DNA from: Chitinophagaceae bacterium | GTDB taxonomy: Bacteria; Bacteroidota; Bacteroidia; Chitinophagales; Chitinophagaceae | Assembly: GCA_016715365.1 (NCBI GenBank) | Contig: JADKAM010000001.1 | Location: 1,116,001-1,180,000, forward strand | Direction: 5' to 3' | DNA length: 64,000 nucleotides | Shown here: positions 25,140 to 33,396 of the stretch, piece by piece | Layout: every line of letters starts with the position of its first letter | Position numbering within the stretch: the stretch's first letter is position 1 | Notes under the pieces: model-generated | Database searches by the model: none | What the model saw: the letters and a program-made list of their open reading frames with translations, nothing else | Told to the model about the DNA's origin: nothing | Made by a program: the position numbers and the translations under genes

Positions 25140-27056
25140 TTATATACCTGAAGTTTTTGTCTGAAAAGAGATTTTGCCATCTTTGTCAGATCTTAATTTT
25201 CCCTCGGCCAGCAGGTAGTTGATCACCTGCCAAACCTTTTCCTTTTTTATATTTTTAAGGCTTGTCAGCAGATCTTCAACAGAAATGTTCTGTCCAATGT
25301 TTTTTATCTTTTCGGCTATTTTGTTAAACTCTTCTGTTGAGATATGGACGATCTTTTCATTGATACAGTTATCACAAATACCACAAGCGTTAATTTTTAC
25401 AGGGGTAAAATATGCTGCAATATGCTGACTGCGGCATCCACTTGATTTTTTTATATAACCAATCATGGCATCTGCCCGTTCTTCAAAATTTTGTTTGCGC
25501 TTCAGGTAATCGCTGGTATTTATCCTGTAATTATCGTTGTACATCCTGTTTTGTAAAAGCGTTATCTGTGGTTTGTCTTTTTGAGCCGAGTAACTAATGA
25601 TACCGTAATCGTTCAGTCTTCTCAAATCCTTTTTCAGGCTTTCCATATCTACCTGTATAAATTTTGCCAGTTTACTTTCATAAACTGTTGCCGGAAAATC
25701 AAAAATGCCTTCATAAGAACGTAACAAACCTTTCAGCAATGGTTCCAATGAGGGATTTTGTTTTTCAAAATCAGTAAGCTCTTCCCGGTTGGTGGTAAAC
25801 ACTACTGTGGATGGTTTAAAAAAAACTTCATTAAAGCTAATGATGTCTTCCTGCTCCATTGCTTTAATGGCGTAGGTGGCAGTAAGTATATTTATTTTAA
25901 AGGCAGCAGCAAAAACAGCAATATCAAAATCGTAGCTAATACCTTCGCCCGACCCAGCAGGAATCTGCAGGTGATTCATCATGCTCATATAAACCTGTTT
26001 TATTTCTTCTTCTTTGGGAAAACGGATGGCAGATTGTTCCTGCAGATTTTCAATTTCTTTATTATTGTACAACAAAACTGCATAAGCCCTTTTTCCATCT
26101 CTGCCAGCACGCCCCGCTTCCTGGTAATAGTTTTCCAGGCAATCGGGTACATCATAGTGAACTACAACTCTTACATCGGGTTTATCTATGCCCATACCAA
26201 ATGCATTGGTACTTACAATCACCCTTGTTTTATTGGTGATCCAGCTCTCCTGTTTTTTATTTCGTTCATCATTGCTTAATCCGGCGTGGTAATAATCTGC
26301 ATTGATCTGGTTCAGTCTTAACAGGTCGGCCATCTCCCTGGTATGCTTACGGCTTTTGCAATACACAATGGCAGTGCCCGGTACATTTTTAAGTATCTCC
26401 AGTAATTTATTTTGTTTGGATGGAACATTAAAAACAGAATAAGAAAGATTGAGCCGTTCAAATGATTGCTGAAAACGTTGGTGTGTTTTTCCAAAAAGTA
26501 ATTTGTCGCAGATATCATCCTGCACAAGTTTGGTTGCAGAAGCAGTTAGTGCCAATACCGGAACACCCGGAAGTAACTCCCGTAAGGCAGCTATCCGCAT
26601 GTATGGCGGCCTGAAATCGTATCCCCATTGCGAGATACAATGCGCTTCATCTACCGCCAGTAAATTAATATTCATAGCCGGCAGCATTTCTAAAAACAAA
26701 TTTGTTTCCAAACGCTCAGGAGAAACATACAGGAATTTATAATTGCCGTAAGCCGCATTCTGCAATGTTTTTTTTATCTCTAAAAAACTCATACCTGAGT
26801 AAATGACCAGCGAAGGAATATCTTTTTGTTTTAAACTTTCAACCTGGTCTTTCATCAACGCAATCAACGGACTAACCACCAGGCACAAACCTTCTTTTGC
26901 CAAAGCCGGCACCTGGAAACATATGGATTTCCCTCCGCCGGTAGGCAACAAGGCCAGCGTATCTTTTCCTTCTAATACTGCATTAATAATATCTTCCTGC
27001 AGCGGACGAAAACTGATATAACCCCAGTATTGTTTTAAAATTTCGTGAATACTCAA
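25140..27056 (-). CDS. recQ: ATP-dependent DNA helicase RecQ
   Basis: A 3'-5' helicase for recombination and replication-fork repair. The frame is open to 27203, but that N-terminus overlaps copA out of frame and is not RecQ-like. The homologous part begins SIHEILKQYWGYISFRPLQEDII, pointing to TTG at 27056, 22 bases after the copA stop. Motifs: LLPTGGGKSICFQ (Walker A), LAVDEAHCISQWGYDFRP, ALTASAT, STNAFGMGIDKPDVR and QEAGRAGRDG. The RQC zinc site is CRSQHIAAYF... CGICDNC, followed by a winged helix. No clear HRDC domain follows; at about 638 residues the length suits RecQ. Probably co-transcribed behind copA. Confidence 0.92.
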   Translation of the reverse strand: MSIHEILKQYWGYISFRPLQEDIINAVLEGKDTLALLPTGGGKSICFQVPALAKEGLCLVVSPLIALMKDQVESLKQKDIPSLVIYSGMSFLEIKKTLQNAAYGNYKFLYVSPERLETNLFLEMLPAMNINLLAVDEAHCISQWGYDFRPPYMRIAALRELLPGVPVLALTASATKLVQDDICDKLLFGKTHQRFQQSFERLNLSYSVFNVPSKQNKLLEILKNVPGTAIVYCKSRKHTREMADLLRLNQINADYYHAGLSNDERNKKQESWITNKTRVIVSTNAFGMGIDKPDVRVVVHYDVPDCLENYYQEAGRAGRDGKRAYAVLLYNNKEIENLQEQSAIRFPKEEEIKQVYMSMMNHLQIPAGSGEGISYDFDIAVFAAAFKINILTATYAIKAMEQEDIISFNEVFFKPSTVVFTTNREELTDFEKQNPSLEPLLKGLLRSYEGIFDFPATVYESKLAKFIQVDMESLKKDLRRLNDYGIISYSAQKDKPQITLLQNRMYNDNYRINTSDYLKRKQNFEERADAMIGYIKKSSGCRSQHIAAYFTPVKINACGICDNCINEKIVHISTEEFNKIAEKIKNIGQNISVEDLLTSLKNIKKEKVWQVINYLLAEGKLRSDKDGKISFQTKTSGI

Positions 27057-27078
27057 TGCTGATAATTGTGACCTGAAA

Positions 27079-29208
27079 TTAAACCACTTTCTTAAATTTA
27101 AGCCAGATAGAATTGAGGGCCAGCACCACATCGCTGAAACCCATGGCCAGTGCAGCCAAGCCGGGTTGCAATAAACCAACGGCGGCAATGGGTATGGCAA
27201 CAATATTGTAAATAAATGCCCAGAAGAGATTTCCCTTGATGGTGATAAAAGTGTGTTTACCTAAACCGAGTGCCAGCGGTAAATGCTGAATGCCTTTGTT
27301 CATTAAAACCACCTGTGCGCTTTGTACAGCTAATTGTGTTGCATCGCTCATGGAAATACCGATGGTGGCTTTGGCAAGCGCAGGCGCATCATTTACACCA
27401 TCGCCAACCATGGCAACCGGCGTTTTGCTGTTAAGGTCACCAATGATCTGTAATTTTTCTTCGGGTGTTTTTTCGGCATACACTTTATCAATGCCTAAAG
27501 CATCTGCAATTTTTTGGGTGCGCTCTAAACTATCCCCGCTCAATAAAATGGTTTGTATGTTTTTTGAATGCAGGTAACTGATCACATCTTTTGCTTCTGT
27601 TCTGATTTCATCATCCATATCAAACCAGCCAACCAGGCTGTCATTCTGTAACAAATAAGCGGTATGAGATGGATCTTCTGTAAGTGAAGCAGCAATTTTG
27701 TAAGAACCTAATTGAAAAATATTACCTGCTGCATCTTCGGCTCTCATGCCCAGGCCTTTTATCTCTTCAATTTTTTTCCAGTTAAGTGGGTTGTTTATTT
27801 TCCAACCGGTAGTTATTGCTTTGGCAATGGGATGATTGGAATATTTTTCCAGTGAAAAAATAATTTGCCTAAATAAATTTTCATCAAGGGTGCTTTGCCA
27901 GTTGCTGATTGTCATTTGCCCTTTGGTGAGTGTGCCGGTTTTATCAAAGACAACGGTTGTAATACTTTTAAACAGTTCCAGGCTTTTTGCATTGCGGAAA
28001 AGAATGCCGTTTTTGGCTGCACGGCCCAGTCCAACAGCAATGGCAGCAGGCGTTGCAAGTCCCATGGCACAGGGACAACTGATTACCAGCACAGCAATGC
28101 TGCGCATTAATGAATTGGTACCGCTTACATCAAAAGCAAAATAATTAAACAAAAAAGTAAGTACGGCAATACCTAATACAGCGGGCACAAAAATAGCGCT
28201 GATCTTATCGGCCAATTGCTGAATGGGAGGCTTTTCGCCCTGTGCCTGTTTTACCAGTGTAAGTATATTGCTGAGCACCGTATCCTTACCAACAGCAGTT
28301 ACCTGTGCTTTAACAGTTCCATCAGTTATTAAACTTCCACCTATCAACGCATCTTTTTTTGTTTTTTGGATGGGTTTACTTTCACCGGTCAACAAAGCTT
28401 CATTTACATGCACATCGCCCCAAAGAATTTTACAATCAATAGGAACCTGTTCGCCGGTTTTTATTAAGATGAGATCACCCACGTGCAGGCTTGTATTCTC
28501 AACCGGAAAGATCAGTTCTTTATGCTCTTCATCAAAAGCGATCATGTTGGCCATTACTTTTTGTTGTGCGGCCAGTTTGTTTAATTCTTTTTGTGTGCCG
28601 GCAACTGATTTATGTTCTATCCATTCGCCCAAAAACACCAGCGTGATGATGGTGGCTGCGGTTTCGTAAAAAACATAATCCATACCCAGGTTGCCGATGC
28701 TGCCAATAAGGCTGTATACAAAAGCTGCAGTGGCACCAATGGCAATCAACACATTCATATTAGGAATGCCGTGTCGCAAACTTTTAACCGCACTCACGCC
28801 AAAATAACCCATGCCAACCAAATAAACCGGAATGCAGATTGCCAGCTGTATCCACGGATTCATCAGAAAGTGAATATGCCACGGCAACATGTGCATCATT
28901 AAAACCAACGTAAAGGGCAGGCAGAATAGAAAGCGTTGTAAGTGATTGGAGAAAAGTTTCCGTTGTTTGTTGTTCGTTGTTTGTCCACCGGGTCCTGCAG
29001 ATTGTTCGTTGATGACCTTATAACCTAAATCTGCTATTCCTTTAGTTAATTCTTCTTTTGTTTTATTGCCGTTTAGTTCAAAACTAACTTCACCACCTAT
29101 AAAATTTACTTTTACATCTTTCAATCCTTCTTTTTGGAGATAGCGGTTAATGGATAATGCACAGTTGGTGCAGGTCATTCCTTCTACTTTCCAGTCAACT
29201 TTTTCCAT
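27079..29208 (-). CDS. copA: P1B-type copper-exporting ATPase
   Basis: A 709-residue heavy-metal ATPase. One N-terminal HMA domain (VEGMTCTNCALSINRYL) precedes eight expected helices. Visible: the SCPCAMGLATPAA metal motif, phosphorylation DKTGTLTKG, TGESKP, the nucleotide-domain HP in YSNHPIAKAI, and MVGDGVNDAPALA. The late helices contain the Tyr-Asn of FIYNIVAIP and Met/Ser of MGFSDVVLALNS, consistent with the Cu(I) class. It exports Cu(I) from the cytosol. An exact TAATTTTG promoter element lies immediately upstream; no CueR/CsoR-type regulator gene is adjacent. It may act with the MbnP/MbnH-like pair at 9-10.9 kb, but this is speculation. Confidence 0.92.
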   Translation of the reverse strand: MEKVDWKVEGMTCTNCALSINRYLQKEGLKDVKVNFIGGEVSFELNGNKTKEELTKGIADLGYKVINEQSAGPGGQTTNNKQRKLFSNHLQRFLFCLPFTLVLMMHMLPWHIHFLMNPWIQLAICIPVYLVGMGYFGVSAVKSLRHGIPNMNVLIAIGATAAFVYSLIGSIGNLGMDYVFYETAATIITLVFLGEWIEHKSVAGTQKELNKLAAQQKVMANMIAFDEEHKELIFPVENTSLHVGDLILIKTGEQVPIDCKILWGDVHVNEALLTGESKPIQKTKKDALIGGSLITDGTVKAQVTAVGKDTVLSNILTLVKQAQGEKPPIQQLADKISAIFVPAVLGIAVLTFLFNYFAFDVSGTNSLMRSIAVLVISCPCAMGLATPAAIAVGLGRAAKNGILFRNAKSLELFKSITTVVFDKTGTLTKGQMTISNWQSTLDENLFRQIIFSLEKYSNHPIAKAITTGWKINNPLNWKKIEEIKGLGMRAEDAAGNIFQLGSYKIAASLTEDPSHTAYLLQNDSLVGWFDMDDEIRTEAKDVISYLHSKNIQTILLSGDSLERTQKIADALGIDKVYAEKTPEEKLQIIGDLNSKTPVAMVGDGVNDAPALAKATIGISMSDATQLAVQSAQVVLMNKGIQHLPLALGLGKHTFITIKGNLFWAFIYNIVAIPIAAVGLLQPGLAALAMGFSDVVLALNSIWLKFKKVV

Positions 29209-29212
29209 AATG

Positions 29213-29220
29213 CAAAATTA
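29213..29220 (-). promoter_or_regulatory. Exact TAnnTTTG promoter element for copA
   Basis: TAATTTTG on the minus strand, 4 bases before the copA ATG at 29208. The spacing implies a very short or absent leader. The minus-33 box is not clear. Confidence 0.55.
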
Positions 29221-29258
29221 TTCTTTGATATTGTGATGTGATTACTAATGAAGGAAAA

Positions 29259-29266
29259 TATCTTTG
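29259..29266 (+). promoter_or_regulatory. Exact TAnnTTTG promoter element for tsaE
   Basis: TATCTTTG, 4 bases before the tsaE ATG at 29271. Together with the element at 29213-29220 it makes a 62-base divergent promoter region. A TTG at 29231-29233 is a little far (25 bases) for the minus-33 box. Confidence 0.55.
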
Positions 29267-29270
29267 CAAC

Positions 29271-29684
29271 ATGGAGGTAAATTTTTCGCTGAACGAGATA
29301 GATGCAGCAGCTAAAAAACTGCTAACCGATGCCGGTGATTATAAAGTGTTTGCTTTTCATGGCGATATGGGAGCCGGCAAAACTACTTTTATACATGCGC
29401 TTTGCGAAGCCATGAATATTACAGACGTAGTTACCAGCCCAACATTTTCCATCATTAATCAATATAAAACCAGGGAAGGACAAGCAGTTTACCATATGGA
29501 CCTGTACCGCATTAAAGATGAAAATGAAGCCATTAATGCCGGTGTGGAGGATTGTTTGTTTTCGGGACACAGGTGCCTGGTTGAGTGGCCGGAGAAAGCA
29601 CCCGGAGTTTTTCCGGACGAAACTTTGCACATATACATTACCTCAATTGATGATAAAACCAGAAAGCTGAAATATAATTTGTAA
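29271..29684 (+). CDS. tsaE: tRNA threonylcarbamoyladenosine ATPase TsaE
   Basis: The P-loop partner of TsaB/TsaD in making t6A37 on tRNAs that read ANN codons. The start is ATG 29271 (MEVNFSLNE); the frame is open from 29238, but the promoter lies between. Walker A is FHGDMGAGKTTFIHALC, then VTSPTFSIINQY, YHMDLYRIKDENEA and the Walker-B-like CLVEWPEKAPGVFP. At 137 residues it is full length. The alanine dehydrogenase gene follows 26 bases later on the same strand, a pairing I recall from other Bacteroidota. Confidence 0.93.
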   Translation: MEVNFSLNEIDAAAKKLLTDAGDYKVFAFHGDMGAGKTTFIHALCEAMNITDVVTSPTFSIINQYKTREGQAVYHMDLYRIKDENEAINAGVEDCLFSGHRCLVEWPEKAPGVFPDETLHIYITSIDDKTRKLKYNL

Positions 29685-29710
29685 ATTGTACCCTTACAAT
29701 TTCATTGCTT

Positions 29711-30925
29711 ATGGCATCGTCAAAACCCTTTATCTCTCCTTCATTTAGTTACGAAACGCTGGAAGAAACCCTGGATATAAAACCCAAGGGGGCAGAATTA
29801 TGCATAGGGATTCCAAAAGAAAATTCATTTAATGAGAACCGGATAGCCTTAACCCCGGATGCGGTTGGGGTAATGATCGCCAATGGACACCAGGTGGTAG
29901 TGGAAACCAAGGCCGGCGACGGTGCCAGTTATACAGATAAAGATTACAGTGAAGCCGGTGCAAAAATAGCCTACGATAAAAAAGAAGTTTTTGAATGTGA
30001 TATCATTGTAAAGAGTGCCCCGGTGAGCGAAATGGAATGTGAACTGCTGAAGCCCAACCAGTTTATTATTTCTCCCATTCACATGGCTGTGATGAAGCGT
30101 GAGATATTGCAGAAGATGATGGATAAAAAAATTACTGCATTAAGTTTTGAAAACCTGAAAGATGATAGCGGACATAATCCTATTGTACGCAGTATGAGTG
30201 AGATTGCAGGCAGTGCGGTAATGCTGATTGCCGGACAATATCTTAGTAAAACAAATAACGGCAAAGGTGTTTTGGTAGGAGGTATCAGTGGTATACCGCC
30301 AACAAAAGTTATTATTATTGGCGCCGGTATTGTGGGTGAATATGCAGCCCGTACAGCGTTGGCCATGGGTGCCAGTGTAAAGATCTTCGACAACAGTATT
30401 TACCGCTTAAAGCGTTTGCAGAATAATATTGGCGTACGCATGTGGACATCGGTGCTTGAACCTAAAATTTTAGCCAAGCAATTAAAAACATGCGATGTGG
30501 CTGTTGGTGCATTAAGTGGTGCAGCAGGCAGAACACCGGTTGTTGTTACAGAAGAAACGGTAAGCAATATGCGGCCCGGCAGTGTTATTGTGGATGTGAG
30601 TATTGACCATGGCGGTTGCTTTGAAACCAGTAAAGTAACCAGCCACGAAAAACCCGTTTTTATAAAGTACGATGTGATACATTATTGCGTGCCCAATATA
30701 CCCAGCGGCTTTGCCCGTACAGCCTCCCAGGCTATCAGCAATGTATTGATGCCATTGATGCTGGAAACAGGCGAGGATGGCGGCATAGATCATATTGTGT
30801 GGCACAAGATAAATATCCGCAGCGGTATTTATTTATACAAGGGAAGTCTTACCAATTTTTATTTAAGCGAAAGGTTTGATCTGAAATTTACGGATTTGAA
30901 TTTATTGATAGCAAGTAAGAGATAA
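29711..30925 (+). CDS. ald: Alanine dehydrogenase
   Basis: An NAD-dependent dehydrogenase that interconverts L-alanine with pyruvate and ammonia. The ATG at 29711 (MASSKPFISPSF) is taken; the frame opens at a TTG at 29705. The N-terminal half has IGIPKENSFNENRIALTPDAV and SPIHMAVM, then NPIVRSMSEIAGS. The Rossmann domain has KVIIIGAGIVGEYAARTALAMGA, and the late VDVSIDHGGCFETS is typical of the alanine dehydrogenase/transhydrogenase family. At 404 residues it is longer than the 370-residue Bacillus form, owing to an N-terminal extension seen in Bacteroidota versions. An 8-bp hairpin (29683-29702) lies between it and tsaE. Confidence 0.88.
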   Translation: MASSKPFISPSFSYETLEETLDIKPKGAELCIGIPKENSFNENRIALTPDAVGVMIANGHQVVVETKAGDGASYTDKDYSEAGAKIAYDKKEVFECDIIVKSAPVSEMECELLKPNQFIISPIHMAVMKREILQKMMDKKITALSFENLKDDSGHNPIVRSMSEIAGSAVMLIAGQYLSKTNNGKGVLVGGISGIPPTKVIIIGAGIVGEYAARTALAMGASVKIFDNSIYRLKRLQNNIGVRMWTSVLEPKILAKQLKTCDVAVGALSGAAGRTPVVVTEETVSNMRPGSVIVDVSIDHGGCFETSKVTSHEKPVFIKYDVIHYCVPNIPSGFARTASQAISNVLMPLMLETGEDGGIDHIVWHKINIRSGIYLYKGSLTNFYLSERFDLKFTDLNLLIASKR

Positions 30926-30950
30926 TTTTTTTATAAACAATGCCGGCATC

Positions 30951-31801
30951 TTAGTAAGGTGTTACTACAAAACCTTCTTTTCTTAATAAATTAACCAGGC
31001 CATTATTTCCGGCCAAATGTGCGGCCCCTATTGCAAAAAAGCAGCTTTCTTTTTTTATGGCAGTTTTTATTTTGGGTAACCAGTTTAAATTTCTTTTATC
31101 TAAGATATCAGTGAAAAATTGAGTTTCGGGCCTTAACTGACTATAGTATAAATAATTAATATTGTGTTTTGCATATTCTTTTAAACCTCTTTTATATAAC
31201 TCAAGTTCTATATCAATATTGTCAATAAAATTTGACAGGTACGTGAATGCATTTTGCCCATACATTTTTGCAAAGGCGCCAGGTCCTCAGAAGTTTCTAA
31301 TCCATCTGTGGCAATATTTTTGGCGTTTGCAATCAGGATTAAATACTCTTCGTACGATGTAAAGTAAACCTGCGCTTTATATCCCAGCAGTATGTTTCTA
31401 TACAAAACAGCGTTCATTTTATAAATACTATCTGTTTCAACTGAATTCGGCGAATAAAATTCTATTGCTTTTTTCAGTTGTTTATAATGTCTTTTTTTTA
31501 AATGATTTTTTACTGAATCATTGGCAGGTAAAAAAACTCCTGCCATAAACAAGGAGTCACTCGTTTCAGTAAATAGCCGGGTGCAGCTGATAATTAAATT
31601 CTTAAGTTTTTGAGAGGTGTCGATATTACCGATTGGTATAGCATGAACAGTACCCATTAAATAGGAAGGATATTGAAGCCCGTTCCCCTCAATTTTCCAG
31701 ATCAGTGCATTTTCTACCGGTTTTACTAAAGAGTCTGCCTGAGCCTGCAAACTGTAACAATGAAATAAAAGGATAGCGAAATAAAATAGTTTTTTTATCA
31801 T
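30951..31801 (-). CDS. TraB/GumN-family secreted protein (frameshifted)
   Basis: A Tiki-superfamily protein of the TraB/GumN group, presumed metal-dependent peptidase-like, function unknown in bacteria. From ATG 31801 it has a signal peptide (MIKKLFYFAILLFHCYSLQ), then LIWKIEGNGLQYPSYLMGTVHA and the TETSDSLF segment. The frame breaks at a T5 run (plus 31265-31269); adding one A to the coding strand gives APLQKMYGQNAFTYLSNF and leads to the conserved C-terminal SCFFAIGAAHLAGNNGLVNLLRKEG. The repaired length is 283 residues. It starts 4 bases after the ABC ATPase stop, so it is in the same unit. The break is probably a sequencing error. Confidence 0.82.
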
Positions 31802-31805
31802 AGCA

Positions 31806-32423
31806 CTATTTATAATTCCCAATCTCTATCACCTCTTCACAAAAACCATATTCCTCTTTTACATTGCTGCTTACAATTACCAGCTTGTCTTTTGTGTAAT
31901 TGCTGATGAGGCTTTGATATAATGCAATGCCATCTGCATCTAAATTCGTAGTGGGTTCATCTAATAAAAGCACGGGTGTATTGCTGAAGAAAGCCTGGGC
32001 AAGTTTTAATCTTTGTTTCATGCCACTGCTGAAATAGCGGAGTTGTTTGTTCACAGCCTTTTCCAATCCAACAATTTTAAGCATGTCTTCAATACTTAAT
32101 GATTGAATTAAAGGTTTGAATTTTGAATGAAATTCCAGCATTTCTTTTGCTGTCATTTCTTCAATCAGTTCCAGGTAAGGGGCGGCGATGGATATATTGC
32201 TGTAGTGTTTTTCTGTGCTGGTTAATTTCTCACCGTTGTTGTATTCGATGGTTCCTTCGTTGTGCAAGGTAGCACCGGCTATAACCTGCAGCAGGGTTGA
32301 TTTTCCGGATCCATTGGGCCCGGTGATGGCGTAATTTTTACCGGAGTTAAATGTATAGCTGCAGTGCCGGAAGATCCACTCACGATTGAAACGTTTGCCG
32401 GTATTGGTTAAAGTGATATTCAT
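31806..32423 (-). CDS. ABC transporter ATP-binding protein
   Basis: A 205-residue single ATPase domain from ATG 32423: Walker A AITGPNGSGKSTLLQ, a Q-loop region near IAAPYLELIEEMT, signature FSSGMKQRLKLAQAF, Walker B PVLLLDEPTTNLDADG, and a weak H-region where VIVSSNVKEE stands in place of the usual switch His. The short length and the fold resemble CcmA-type or other export ATPases. No permease gene is adjacent, so its membrane partner is elsewhere or it acts alone; the missing switch His is worth noting. It sits downstream of lpxA. Confidence 0.85.
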   Translation of the reverse strand: MNITLTNTGKRFNREWIFRHCSYTFNSGKNYAITGPNGSGKSTLLQVIAGATLHNEGTIEYNNGEKLTSTEKHYSNISIAAPYLELIEEMTAKEMLEFHSKFKPLIQSLSIEDMLKIVGLEKAVNKQLRYFSSGMKQRLKLAQAFFSNTPVLLLDEPTTNLDADGIALYQSLISNYTKDKLVIVSSNVKEEYGFCEEVIEIGNYK

Positions 32424-32543
32424 TCGTCCCAAACCCCTGAAAGGTCTTTTTTTTAAAACTACAAATTGAAGAGCTGCTGAGATTTATTGTATTGATTGCA
32501 CCTGCGTTCCTCAGCCAGCCGCCAGAGGAAGAGGGGGTTTGTT

Positions 32544-33341
32544 TTATTCATCTTCTGCACTTCCCTTGGTAAAACGTTTAATAATACCTCGGCCACTCTC
32601 CCTGATAAAGGTTACAATTTCATCACGTTCATCTGTTGCCGGTAATTCTTCTTCAATAAAATTAAGTGCCTGCGATGTATTGAGCGACTTGTTATAAATA
32701 ATGCGATAGATATCCAGAATTTTATTTATTCTATCCAGTGAAAAACCTCTGCGTTTTAAACCAACCGAATTAACTCCCGCATAACTTAATGGTGTACGGC
32801 CTGCTTTTATATAAGGTGGAACATCTTTTCCAAAAAATGATCCGCCACTTATAAAAGCGTGTTGGCCAATCTCTACAAACTGGTGTACGGCACACATGCC
32901 GCCAAGTATGGCATAATCGCCAATGGTAACATGGCCCGCAACCTGCGTGTTGTTACTTAAGATGCAATTGTTGCCAACAATACAGTCGTGTGCAATATGG
33001 CTGTATGCCATGATCAGGCAATTGTTTCCCACTTTGGTTGTCCACCTGTCTTTGCTGCCGCGGTTTACGGTTACAAATTCACGAATGGTTGTATTATCTC
33101 CAATCTCTACGGTGGTATGTTCACCCTCGTATTTAAGATCCTGCGGAATAGCGGCAATTACAGAGCCCGGGAAAATGCGGCAGTTTTTACCAATTCTTGC
33201 GCCTTCCATAATAGTTACATTGCTTCCAATCCAGGTTCCTTCACCAATTTCTACATTCTGGTGAATAACACTGAAAGGATCAACCTTTACATTGGTAGCA
33301 AGATTGGCATTTGGGTGAATATACGTATGCGGATGAATCAT
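32544..33341 (-). CDS. lpxA: UDP-N-acetylglucosamine acyltransferase LpxA
   Basis: The first lipid A enzyme: transfers a 3-hydroxyacyl group from ACP to UDP-GlcNAc in the cytosol. A left-handed beta-helix of hexapeptide repeats (IHPHTYIHPNANLATNVKV onward) is seen, with the catalytic His in AYSHIAHDCIVG, the QVAGHVTIGD turn and GINSVGLKRRGF-like SVGLKRRGFS, then a C-terminal helical domain. 265 residues, full length. It follows lpxC/fabZ on the same strand by 55 bases, the classic Bacteroidota order. Confidence 0.95.
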   Translation of the reverse strand: MIHPHTYIHPNANLATNVKVDPFSVIHQNVEIGEGTWIGSNVTIMEGARIGKNCRIFPGSVIAAIPQDLKYEGEHTTVEIGDNTTIREFVTVNRGSKDRWTTKVGNNCLIMAYSHIAHDCIVGNNCILSNNTQVAGHVTIGDYAILGGMCAVHQFVEIGQHAFISGGSFFGKDVPPYIKAGRTPLSYAGVNSVGLKRRGFSLDRINKILDIYRIIYNKSLNTSQALNFIEEELPATDERDEIVTFIRESGRGIIKRFTKGSAEDE

Positions 33342-33396
33342 TTAACTTAATTATCGAATTAGCAAATTAGCCTTTACGGGCTATTAAGCGAATATA

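Noticed and set aside
27057..27203. N-terminal extension of RecQ
   Set aside because: It reads copA out of frame and carries no RecQ similarity.
29683..29702. 8-bp AT-rich hairpin between tsaE and ald
   Set aside because: Too short and AT-rich to be called a terminator; the genes are probably co-transcribed.
32433..32543. GC-rich stretch downstream of lpxA (CAGCCGCCAGAGGAAGAGGGGG)
   Set aside because: Resembles debris of a repeat, but without a clean stem or a second copy that I could align with confidence.
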